A DNA stretch of 64,000 nt from Anaerolineae bacterium (GTDB taxonomy: Bacteria > Chloroflexota > Anaerolineae > Anaerolineales > Anaerolineaceae), in contig JABUFD010000001.1 of the NCBI GenBank assembly GCA_013314735.1, positions 744,001-808,000 on the forward strand, given 5' to 3'. The notes below the pieces were generated by a model that saw only the letters and a program-made list of their open reading frames with translations, did no database searches and was not told the DNA's origin. Below are positions 8,490 to 15,774 of this stretch, piece after piece. The position numbers and the translations under genes are program-made. Numbering within the stretch: position 1 is the stretch's first letter; every line of letters begins with the position of its first letter.

Positions 8490-9824
8490 TCAATCAAAGC
8501 AGGTTACTGGCTCAGAAGGAGATTGTTGATCCGCATGGTTTACCAGTGCGCCGTGGGGAGGGATGACCGGGTTTTCCTGCAGGAGGATGTCATTGGTGTT
8601 TACCATCCACTGATGGAGTTGGGTAGCCAGCTCAAGTTTTGTTGCTTGATATTCTGCCTGATCCGCCAGGTTGTGTAATTCGGTGGGATCCATGTTGAGG
8701 TCATACAAGAATTCGCGAGGGAGTTCTTTCTGCGCATAGCCAGATTGCAGCCACAATGATTTGGATGGACTGTCATCGATATTGGGCAGAACGGGTGTGG
8801 TACGGGTGTCGAACCTGCGGATATACTTATACCGTTGCGTTCGGATGCAACGCATTGGCTCATAGGCTGCATGAAAGGTTACCTCGCCGAAAATGGCGTG
8901 ATTGATTTCTTCCTTCCCTTCTTCAATTAGTGGCATCATTGACTTACCTTGGAGCCAGCCCGGTTGTTCGATACCCAGAAAATCACAAAGCGTAGGGAAA
9001 ATGTCTACGTGGGAGACCATGGCATCAATCACTTTACCGCCTGTAAATCCGCCAGGACCTCGCATGATGAGCATGACGCCGATGCCATGATCGGTCAGGT
9101 TGCACTTCATTCCAGGAAACGCGATGCCATGGTCGGTGGTTGCGATCACGAGTGTATTTTCTGCGAGATTCAGCTCATCCAGCAGGTTGAGTATGTCACC
9201 AACTCCGCGGTCATACATCCGGGCAGATGCCTTGAAATTCGCCATATCTTGCCGTGTTTGGGGGGTGTCTGCGATCGGTATAGGCGGCATGGTGTACCTG
9301 GGATCTTCCTGCCAGCCAGAAACAGGGAATTCCCGGTGGGTCTCAACAAACCCGACTGAGAGGAAAAAGGGTTGATGGTCGCCAACACTCGCCTGGCTCC
9401 GCAAGAACGGGGTAACCATGGCGGTTAATCTGTTTGCATCCAAGCGAGCATGCTGTTCTGCAGGCAGGTCACCTCCAAGGATTAGGTCGTAGCCGATCTG
9501 ATCTGCTTTGCTTGCGACATGTTGAACACCAGCAAGGGCGGTGAAGTAACCAGCCTGGTGTAAAGTATGGACCAGGTGTTGCGAATAATCATTCAGAGCA
9601 AATCCACGATGTGCCAGTCCCAGCATCCCAGCCGAATGGGGGGCTAGACCAGTCAACAGCGCAGCTCTGGATGGCGAGCAGGTAGGCGCAGCGGAAAATG
9701 CTTTTCGGAACAGGACGCCCTGTTCTGCCAGTTTCTGCAAATTTGGAGTTGGAACTGCAAAGCCATACGGTTCGATGTACCGTCCTGTATCGTGGGAATG
9801 AATGTAAACAATATTCGGTTTCAT
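8490..9824 (-). CDS. Sulfatase, heparan N-sulfatase (sulfoglucosamine sulfohydrolase)-like
   Basis: 444 residues from the ATG at 9824. Sulfatases cut sulfate esters or sulfamates using a formylglycine made from the Cys or Ser of C/S-x-P-x-R; here the site is CSPSR at about residue 51, so an anaerobic or Cys-type formylglycine maturase would be needed. The N-terminus NIVYIHSHDTGRY provides the metal-binding Asp region, and a second metal site is ATTDHGIAFPG. The HSHDTGRY start and overall length resemble the N-sulfoglucosamine sulfohydrolase branch; the real substrate is unknown. There is no signal peptide, which suggests cytoplasmic action on imported oligosaccharides. Confidence 0.9.
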   Translation of the reverse strand: MKPNIVYIHSHDTGRYIEPYGFAVPTPNLQKLAEQGVLFRKAFSAAPTCSPSRAALLTGLAPHSAGMLGLAHRGFALNDYSQHLVHTLHQAGYFTALAGVQHVASKADQIGYDLILGGDLPAEQHARLDANRLTAMVTPFLRSQASVGDHQPFFLSVGFVETHREFPVSGWQEDPRYTMPPIPIADTPQTRQDMANFKASARMYDRGVGDILNLLDELNLAENTLVIATTDHGIAFPGMKCNLTDHGIGVMLIMRGPGGFTGGKVIDAMVSHVDIFPTLCDFLGIEQPGWLQGKSMMPLIEEGKEEINHAIFGEVTFHAAYEPMRCIRTQRYKYIRRFDTRTTPVLPNIDDSPSKSLWLQSGYAQKELPREFLYDLNMDPTELHNLADQAEYQATKLELATQLHQWMVNTNDILLQENPVIPPHGALVNHADQQSPSEPVTCFD

Positions 9825-9912
9825 ATGATCTCTCTTTCTCTGAACAAACGAACACATTCATATCTGTTAATCTGTTCAACGATTTACTCCCAATCTCCAA
9901 TTTCGATTATAT

Positions 9913-9941
9913 TTGACATGGGCGGCATCGTCAAATACACT
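9913..9941 (+). promoter_or_regulatory. Promoter of the URO-D family gene
   Basis: TTGACA (9913-9918), 17 nt, TACACT (9936-9941). The -35 is perfect and the -10 matches 4/6. The predicted start is near 9948, about 40 nt before the coding start. Confidence 0.6.
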
Positions 9942-9985
9942 GGACATCGCCATCGGCATCTGGAGAATTGAGACTTGGAGTGGTT

Positions 9986-11026
9986 ATGATGGAAACTGTG
10001 TGGAAAGCATTAAATCGTGAAGAGGTGAAGCGCGCTGTTGAGAGGCGGCACCCTCCTCGCATCCCTTTGGTCCAGGCGAAATGGTGGGGGGAAGGGCTGG
10101 TAGAACAATATGGAGGCCAATTGCAATTGTTCGATCGATATCCCGAAGATGTGGTCTTTGCCTGGATCGATCCGATCGTGTACTCTAAAATGAACCTCTC
10201 CTGGCAGATGGATGATACCGGTGCGCACGATTCCAGGGCTGTGCTGGCGGATTGGGAGAAGCTTGATGAATTCATTGAAAAACTCCCAAAGGCTGCGAAT
10301 GACCCACGGTTTGAGGACTTACTGCCGATTGTAGAAAGGGCTCATCGGGAAGACCGATACTTGATGTTTGCCTGGTGGCGATTATTTTTTGAGCGTCCAT
10401 GGGGAATTCGGGGAATGACCAATTTGCTGATGGACTACTACTTATACCCCGACCAGATACATCGGTTGAATGCAGCTCTTTGTGATGTATACCTTGATTA
10501 CATACAAACCGCCATTTCCTTGCTGCAACCGGACGGGTTCTGGTGTAGTGATGACCTTGGCACGCAGAAGGCCTTGTTCATGAAGCCGGCCACCTTCCGG
10601 GAATTTCTCAAGCCCTACTACCGGCAGGTCGGTGAGTTAACCAAGGGGAATGGACTTCATTGGTGGCTGCATTCATGCGGCAACAACACTGATGTACTGG
10701 AGGATTTGATAGAAACCGGATTGGATGTCTTCCATCCTGTGCAAAAACATACAATGGATGAGCGGCAGGTGGCGGAACGGTATGGCAACCGGCTGACTTT
10801 CCTGGCCGGGATCGATGTCCAGCATGTGCTGCAGGAACAAATACCCGAGGGTGTGCGTAAAGAGGTCAGGTTCTTAATCGACACTTTTGACCAGGAAGCA
10901 GGCGGGATGTGCATTGCCGCGGGCAATGGGATTGTTGCCGGGACACCCTTCGATAATATTCATGCTTTTCTGGATGAGAGCCTGATTTATGGTGAAAAGC
11001 ACCGCCAGCAGCGGAATAGTGCATGA
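9986..11026 (+). CDS. Uroporphyrinogen decarboxylase (URO-D) superfamily protein
   Basis: 346 residues from the ATG at 9986 (GGAG 5 nt upstream; an in-phase ATG three bases later is equally good). The fold-typical pieces are KPATFREFLKPYYRQV, HSCGN (about residue 230, a metal-binding site in the methyltransferase branch), LAGIDVQHVL and a final GNGIVAGTPFDNIHAFLD. The N-terminal Arg-rich motif of true HemE is missing, so heme synthesis is unlikely. Related proteins in anaerobes are corrinoid methyltransferases (MtaA/CmuA-like) and demethylases, but no corrinoid protein is next to it and the substrate is unknown. Confidence 0.85.
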   Translation: MMETVWKALNREEVKRAVERRHPPRIPLVQAKWWGEGLVEQYGGQLQLFDRYPEDVVFAWIDPIVYSKMNLSWQMDDTGAHDSRAVLADWEKLDEFIEKLPKAANDPRFEDLLPIVERAHREDRYLMFAWWRLFFERPWGIRGMTNLLMDYYLYPDQIHRLNAALCDVYLDYIQTAISLLQPDGFWCSDDLGTQKALFMKPATFREFLKPYYRQVGELTKGNGLHWWLHSCGNNTDVLEDLIETGLDVFHPVQKHTMDERQVAERYGNRLTFLAGIDVQHVLQEQIPEGVRKEVRFLIDTFDQEAGGMCIAAGNGIVAGTPFDNIHAFLDESLIYGEKHRQQRNSA

Positions 11027-11052
11027 ACCCTACAGACCACCGGTTGCTGCAG

Positions 11053-11081
11053 GTGTCAGATGCACCGTTTTCGTGTAAAAT
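11053..11081 (+). promoter_or_regulatory. Putative promoter of frr-uppS-cdsA
   Basis: GTGTCA (4/6), 17 nt, TAAAAT (5/6), about 40 nt before the frr start. Reasonable spacing, moderate match. Confidence 0.4.
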
Positions 11082-11122
11082 TAGACCGATGAACTATTGC
11101 GAATTCAGCCAAGGAGGCCATA

Positions 11123-11680
11123 ATGATTAATGACCTGTTGCATGATGCGGAACTGCGAATGAAAGGGGCGATTGAAGCGCTGGAGGAAGGGTTGCGGCAT
11201 ATCCGCACCAGCCGCGCAACACCAGCATTGGTAGATGCGATTGAGGTGGAATATTACGGTATGCCGACAAAAATGAACCAGCTGGCAACAATTTCCATTC
11301 CCGAACCTCGCCAGATCATGATCAAGCCTTTTGATGCCAGTACGGTTGATTCTGTGATTAAAGCGATTCAGAAATCCGACCTGGGGATCAATCCATCATC
11401 CGACGGCAAAGTCATCCGCCTTAACCTACCCCCGCTGACAGAAGAACGCCGTTTGGAATTGGTCAAAGGGGTGCACCGCCGTGTGGAAGATGGCCGGGTA
11501 TCCATTCGCAACGTGCGCCGTGATTGCCTGAAAGATATGCGTGATTTTGAAAAGGAAAAAATGATTTCAGAAGATGACCTGAAAAAGGGCGAAGAAAAGC
11601 TGCAGGAACTCACCGACATCTATGTAGAGAAGATGGGTGAAGTTGGATTGGCTAAAGAATTTGAAATTATGGAAGTCTAA
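11123..11680 (+). CDS. frr: Ribosome recycling factor
   Basis: 185 residues, the standard length. With EF-G, RRF splits the post-termination ribosome. The family is plain throughout: HIRTSRATPALVDAIEVEYYG near residue 30, IKPFDASTVDSVIKAIQKSDLG in the middle, and the C-terminal helix RRDCLKDMRDFEKEKMISEDDLKKGEEKLQ. The Shine-Dalgarno site AAGGAGG lies 5 nt before the ATG. It leads a three-gene operon with uppS and cdsA; dxr and rseP, which often follow in other bacteria, are absent here. Confidence 0.97.
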   Translation: MINDLLHDAELRMKGAIEALEEGLRHIRTSRATPALVDAIEVEYYGMPTKMNQLATISIPEPRQIMIKPFDASTVDSVIKAIQKSDLGINPSSDGKVIRLNLPPLTEERRLELVKGVHRRVEDGRVSIRNVRRDCLKDMRDFEKEKMISEDDLKKGEEKLQELTDIYVEKMGEVGLAKEFEIMEV

Positions 11681-11683
11681 GCC

Positions 11684-12427
11684 TTGGCCGCGACACTTGC
11701 TCCCCTGGAACCATTAAACCCCGCACGAATCCCCCGCCATGTCGCCATGATCATGGACGGCAATGGACGCTGGGCGAAGCAGCAGGGAAAACCACGTCTG
11801 TTCGGTCACCAGGCTGGGACCGAAAATTTGCGTGAGATTATCAAGGCCTGTGTTGAATTTGGTGTTCGTTACCTGACGGTATATGCGTTTTCCACCGAAA
11901 ATTGGAATCGCCCCGATGATGAGGTGAAAGGTTTGATGCGCATTCTTGCGGATGCCCTGGAGAGAGAGCTGCCGGAATTGCACCGACAGGGTGTCCGACT
12001 TCGTCATATTGGCCGCCTGGAGCGGCTGAACCCGGTGTTAATGGAGAAAATCCGACAGGCCATGGAATTAACCAGGGATAATGACCGCCTCGATGTGATC
12101 ATCGCCTGGAACTACGGCGGCCGGGATGAAATAGTGGCAGCGATTGAGAAAATTGTCAGTCAAGGTTACCCGGTGGAACAGGTCAATGAAAAATTGGTGG
12201 CGGATTCGCTTTTTACCGCTGGCATCCCTGATCCCGATCTCGTCGTTCGAACATCGGGGGAATACCGAACATCCAATTTCCTGTTATGGCAGACCGCGTA
12301 TTCTGAATGGTATTTCCCTCCTGTATATTGGCCGGATTTTAACCGGGTGGAATTTCATAAAGGGCTGCAGGATTATGCCCGGCGAGAACGCCGATTTGGC
12401 AAGACCTCTGAGCAGTTGGCTGGCTGA
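11684..12427 (+). CDS. uppS: Isoprenyl transferase (undecaprenyl diphosphate synthase)
   Basis: 247 residues from a TTG three bases after the frr stop, with GGAAG 8 nt upstream inside frr. The enzyme adds isopentenyl units in cis to make the lipid carrier for peptidoglycan and other wall polymers. The catalytic motif AMIMDGNGRWAK (with the essential Asp) is near residue 20, followed by GHQAGTENLREI, the central YAFSTENWNRP, and the C-terminal RTSGEYRTSNFLLWQTAYSEWYF. An internal ATG start would remove the catalytic region, so the TTG or a close alternative must be right. Confidence 0.96.
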   Translation: MAATLAPLEPLNPARIPRHVAMIMDGNGRWAKQQGKPRLFGHQAGTENLREIIKACVEFGVRYLTVYAFSTENWNRPDDEVKGLMRILADALERELPELHRQGVRLRHIGRLERLNPVLMEKIRQAMELTRDNDRLDVIIAWNYGGRDEIVAAIEKIVSQGYPVEQVNEKLVADSLFTAGIPDPDLVVRTSGEYRTSNFLLWQTAYSEWYFPPVYWPDFNRVEFHKGLQDYARRERRFGKTSEQLAG

Positions 12428-12446
12428 TCGCAGTTACGGACACAAT

Positions 12447-13259
12447 TTGTTTAGACAACGCACACTCACCGCTCTTGTGCTCCTTCCCCTCGTCGGCTTG
12501 ATGGTCTGGCTGGGGGACTGGCTGTTTACCATCTTTATGGCGATAGTCCTGGGGATTGCTGTGTTTGAGTGGTGCCGAATGTTTAAGTCTCGTGGATTTG
12601 CACCCCCACCCGCATTGCCCATCGCTGTAACAGGATTATTCATCTGCACCGTTGGTTTGGGTAAACAAATCTGGCTTCCGATCATATCGATCGCAGCCCT
12701 TTTTGCAATTCTGCTTCAGGCGATCTTGCGGTATGAACAGAAACATGACTCCGCACCGGTTGACTTTCTGATCAATCTTGGTGGGGTATTATACATCGGT
12801 GGTCTTGGTTTGCATTTTCTTTTCGTTCGGGAGCTACCTTCAGGCGGATTGTGGTTCTTGTTTTTTGTGATGGTGACGGCAGTAGGGGACACCGGTGCTT
12901 ACCTGATTGGCCAGCGCTGGGGAAAACATAAAATGGGAAACCGAGTCAGCCCTAACAAGAGCTGGGAAGGATACCTTGCCGGGATAGTGACTGCTGGTTT
13001 GGTCGGTCTGGTGTTTGCGATTGTTGCAGGAAACTGGTTCCCGCTGGATGTGCTGGAGGGGACAGCCTTTGCTGTTGCGCTCTACATTGTGATCCCGATC
13101 GGCGACTTTGGCATTAGCCTGTTTAAGCGTTGGGCTGGCGTAAAGAATACAGGTAACCTGTTACCTGGTCACGGCGGTATCCTTGATCGGATTGACACCC
13201 ACCTGTGGACAATGACGATGGGATATTACATTTTAAAATTTTTGGTATTTGCAGGATAA
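12447..13259 (+). CDS. cdsA: Phosphatidate cytidylyltransferase (CDP-diglyceride synthase)
   Basis: About 270 residues from a TTG at 12447; the ATG at 12375 would add 24 residues and overlap uppS by 53 nt. The TTG gives the usual CdsA N-terminus (FRQRTLTALVLLPLVGLMVWLGDW). Several hydrophobic helices mark an integral membrane enzyme that makes CDP-diacylglycerol from phosphatidate and CTP. Family signatures are GDTGAYLIGQRWGKHKM, SPNKSWEGYLAG and SLFKRWAGVKNTGNLLPGHGGILDRID. The 3' end overlaps the convergent kinase gene by 34 nt. Confidence 0.93.
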   Translation: MFRQRTLTALVLLPLVGLMVWLGDWLFTIFMAIVLGIAVFEWCRMFKSRGFAPPPALPIAVTGLFICTVGLGKQIWLPIISIAALFAILLQAILRYEQKHDSAPVDFLINLGGVLYIGGLGLHFLFVRELPSGGLWFLFFVMVTAVGDTGAYLIGQRWGKHKMGNRVSPNKSWEGYLAGIVTAGLVGLVFAIVAGNWFPLDVLEGTAFAVALYIVIPIGDFGISLFKRWAGVKNTGNLLPGHGGILDRIDTHLWTMTMGYYILKFLVFAG

Positions 13260-14116
13260 ACCCATTCTAATTCGCGGACAAAATGGTCAATGTATTGGTC
13301 GATTCGATCGATGATAACTGGGTTCCAGCGCACTGCATTGGCAACATACCACTCGATCCGCTCCAGGTGGGCGAGGTAAAGAGATTCCGGCGGGAGGTAA
13401 CGCAGCGGGGGGATCCCCATGGAATCGAGAAAAATGAACGCATCAATCAACGGCGAGGATCGTACTGGGCGTTGCCAATCGAGAATGGTAATTGAGCCAT
13501 CTGGTTGAAGCAGAACGTTATCCTGCCCCAGGTCGCCATGCGCATAGCCGGTGTTGTAGGTTAACGTGTCGATGACACCCTCGTCTTTCACCAGCTTTTG
13601 CAGGAAATTGACTGTCTCCATTTGGGTGATGATGAAATGTCGGTCTACAACCAATTTTCGCATATCATCGATCATGCGCTGAAAACAATGGTTAAAATCG
13701 TGTGGGGTTCCGATTTGTATTCGTGTGGGCAAGTTCGGCTCATGAATGGACTGAATAGCTTCTTGCAGGCTACCTAATAAATCAAGAGATTGTTTTTCAT
13801 TCAGGTTCGCCTGGGAGGGGTGGATCCCGGCGATTTTCCGATAAATGAGGATCTGCTGATGGGGTGTAAGGTCAATGATATGATCACACTGCGGAAGGAA
13901 ATCCCTGTGAGGCGTCTGGTACCAGACACCCTCAATATTGAGGGGTTCCAGCATATATTTCACAATCCATTTTTCCTCATTTTCACCAGATGCTTCAACA
14001 ACCGATGATAATGGCCATTCCCGCAGCGTTTGTACCTGGTTGATTGGTTGCTGGATGATCTGCTCCAGTTCGGTTTTTGTGTATATCATTAAGTTGAAAA
14101 AGGGATGTTTTTCCAT
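13226..14116 (-). CDS. Phosphotransferase of the APH/choline kinase-like family
   Basis: 296 residues. The kinase core is recognised by the catalytic loop YAHGDLGQDNVLL (about residue 190) and the metal-binding ITILDWQRP that replaces DFG. The N-terminal lobe is weak: EKWIVKYML would supply the ATP-binding Lys. Such proteins phosphorylate small molecules (aminoglycosides, choline, homoserine, fructosamine and others); nothing nearby fixes the substrate, so resistance should not be assumed. It converges on cdsA, overlapping its last 34 nt. The start has no clear Shine-Dalgarno site. Confidence 0.82.
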   Translation of the reverse strand: MEKHPFFNLMIYTKTELEQIIQQPINQVQTLREWPLSSVVEASGENEEKWIVKYMLEPLNIEGVWYQTPHRDFLPQCDHIIDLTPHQQILIYRKIAGIHPSQANLNEKQSLDLLGSLQEAIQSIHEPNLPTRIQIGTPHDFNHCFQRMIDDMRKLVVDRHFIITQMETVNFLQKLVKDEGVIDTLTYNTGYAHGDLGQDNVLLQPDGSITILDWQRPVRSSPLIDAFIFLDSMGIPPLRYLPPESLYLAHLERIEWYVANAVRWNPVIIDRIDQYIDHFVRELEWVYPANTKNFKM

Positions 14117-14196
14117 TGGCGACCATTCTTAAAATGACGATTCATCTACAATTTGCGAAAGAGGGCTTGCCTATTATACCGTACGGAAAAATTTGT

Positions 14197-14225
14197 TTGA
14201 CATCTGAACCGGATTCATGTAAGAT
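14197..14225 (+). promoter_or_regulatory. Promoter of the metK riboswitch transcript
   Basis: Perfect TTGACA (14197-14202), 17 nt, TAAGAT (14220-14225, 5/6). The predicted start near 14232 puts the whole SAM-I aptamer in the leader. Confidence 0.75.
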
Positions 14226-14257
14226 AACAGCGTAATTGAATAAAGCCCCCAAGGCAA

Positions 14258-14393
14258 CTTCTATCCAGAGAGGTGGAGGGAACGGCCCTATGAAACCTCA
14301 GCAACCTGGTGAAACCCATTTCCAAGGTGCTAATTCCGGCAGATCATCTTCGTTGAAGATGGCAATCCATTGGATGAATCTGGATGATAGGAG
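14258..14393 (+). ncRNA. SAM-I (S-box) riboswitch aptamer
   Basis: The conserved S-box core is present in order: ATCCAGAGAGGTGGAGGGA (kink-turn and P2), CGGCCCTATGAAACC, CAGCAACC (P3 and pseudoknot region) and AAGGTGCTAATTCC leading to P4. P1 closes as 8 bp between 14258-14265 and 14386-14393. High SAM would stabilise P1 and leave the following terminator free, switching metK off. The segment between P4 and the 3' strand of P1 is longer than usual and contains its own small hairpin (ATCTTC/GAAGAT at 14345-14359). Together with promoter and terminator it fills the 356-nt gap before metK. Confidence 0.95.
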
Positions 14394-14446
14394 GACAGCC
14401 TTTCACTTGGAATGTCCCCCTGAAAATCGCGCGGGGCATTTTGTTT
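14389..14446 (+). terminator. SAM-controlled terminator and overlapping antiterminator
   Basis: The terminator stem pairs 14411-14419 with 14433-14440 (one bulged T), followed by TTGTTT. The alternative antiterminator pairs AGGAGGAC (14389-14396), which includes the 3' strand of P1, with GTCCCCCT (14414-14421), which is the 5' strand of the terminator; 7 of 8 pairs match. This is the expected mutually exclusive switch. Confidence 0.85.
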
Positions 14447-14472
14447 AAATCCTGAATGGAGGAATAACTTAT

Positions 14473-15687
14473 ATGAGCAACACGTTTATGAACTCAAAGA
14501 AGTACCTGTTCACTTCTGAATCGGTCACAGAAGGTCATCCTGACAAAATGTGCGACCAGATCAGTGATGCGGTGCTGGATGCCTGTCTTGCGCAGGATCC
14601 GCGTTCCCGGGTGGCCTGTGAGTGCGCCACAAAGACCGGTTATGTGATGATCCTGGGCGAAATCACCACCGAAGCTTTTGTCAATTTTGATGAATTGGTT
14701 CGCGAAGTGGTCAAGGGTATCGGATATGACCGGGGCAAGAAAAGCTTTGACGGCGCAACCTGTGGCGTGATCTCCGCTATTGCCCAACAGTCCGGTGATA
14801 TTGCAATGGGTGTCGACAAGGCACTCGAAGCCAAAACGGGTGAGATGAGCGATCAAGAAGTGGAAACCCTTGGTGCGGGTGATCAGGGCATGATGTTCGG
14901 TTACGCGTGTGATGAAACCCCGACCCTCATGCCGGCTCCCATTTACTATGCCCATAAATTAACCCGGAAATTGGCCGAAGTACGCAAGAATGAGACGTTA
15001 CCTTTCATTTATCCTGACGGTAAAAGCCAGGTGACAGTGGAGTACAGTTATGGTAAACCAGTACGCATACCGACAGTCCTGATCAGCACCCAGCATGCTG
15101 TGGAGGCTACCCAGGATGAAATTCGTGAAGCGGTCACGGAGCAGGTGATCAAATCGGTGCTACCGGCGGAACTGGCGGATTACGGCGATATTGAAATCTA
15201 TGTCAACCCCACCGGGCGGTTTAATATTGGTGGGCCGTTGGGTGATGCGGGTCTGACCGGGCGCAAGATCATTGTCGATACTTACGGTGGGATGGGACGT
15301 CACGGTGGCGGTGCTTTTTCGGGGAAAGACCCGACAAAAGTTGATCGTTCTGCCGCTTATGCCGCGCGTTGGGTTGCCAAGAATGTGGTGGCTGCCGGGT
15401 TGGCAAGCCGCTGCGAAATCCAGGTCGCATATGCGATCGGTGTGGCGCACCCCCTGAGCATCAATGTGGAAACATTTGGCACCGGCAAAGTGCCAGATGA
15501 CCAGATTGTTGAAGCGATCCGTTCCGTGTTTGATCTGCGCCCCGGCGCGATTATCCGCGATCTTGACCTCCGCCGACCGATATACCAGCAGGTTGCTGCC
15601 TATGGGCATTTTGGGCGTGATGACCTGAACCTGCCCTGGGAGCAGACGAACAAGGTACAGGACCTGCGAACAGCAGCTCATTTCTAA
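14473..15687 (+). CDS. metK: S-adenosylmethionine synthetase
   Basis: 404 residues, normal length. MetK makes SAM from methionine and ATP. Signatures run the whole length: [23 protein letters not shown] at the N-terminus, [17 protein letters not shown] near residue 135, the loop [20 protein letters not shown] near 255 and [19 protein letters not shown] near 280. The start has GGAGGAATAACTTAT before the ATG. Expression is controlled by the SAM-I riboswitch just upstream, a direct product feedback loop. Confidence 0.98.
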   Translation: MSNTFMNSKKYLFTSESVTEGHPDKMCDQISDAVLDACLAQDPRSRVACECATKTGYVMILGEITTEAFVNFDELVREVVKGIGYDRGKKSFDGATCGVISAIAQQSGDIAMGVDKALEAKTGEMSDQEVETLGAGDQGMMFGYACDETPTLMPAPIYYAHKLTRKLAEVRKNETLPFIYPDGKSQVTVEYSYGKPVRIPTVLISTQHAVEATQDEIREAVTEQVIKSVLPAELADYGDIEIYVNPTGRFNIGGPLGDAGLTGRKIIVDTYGGMGRHGGGAFSGKDPTKVDRSAAYAARWVAKNVVAAGLASRCEIQVAYAIGVAHPLSINVETFGTGKVPDDQIVEAIRSVFDLRPGAIIRDLDLRRPIYQQVAAYGHFGRDDLNLPWEQTNKVQDLRTAAHF

Positions 15688-15697
15688 TAAATCTCAC

Positions 15698-15734
15698 AAC
15701 AACGCCGGGATCGGAATGATTCCGGCGTTGTTTT
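15698..15734 (+). terminator. Intrinsic terminator after metK
   Basis: Perfect 11-bp stem (15698-15708 with 15722-15732), 13-nt loop, followed by TTTT counting the end of the stem. It separates metK from the glycosidase gene. Confidence 0.85.
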
Positions 15735-15774
15735 ATCGCATTCACTCAGTGGGACAGGAGAGGGAGATATCGCA

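Noticed and set aside
9986-11026. hemE (uroporphyrinogen decarboxylase) call
   Set aside because: The N-terminal Arg-containing substrate motif of HemE is missing and no heme genes are nearby; only the superfamily call is kept.
12144-12446. Long N-terminal extension of CdsA
   Set aside because: These codons lie inside uppS in another frame and do not look like a CdsA N-terminus; the TTG at 12447 or ATG at 12375 is preferred.
13226-14116. Aminoglycoside resistance gene
   Set aside because: Only the general kinase motifs are present; the family has many substrates and there is no mobile-element context.
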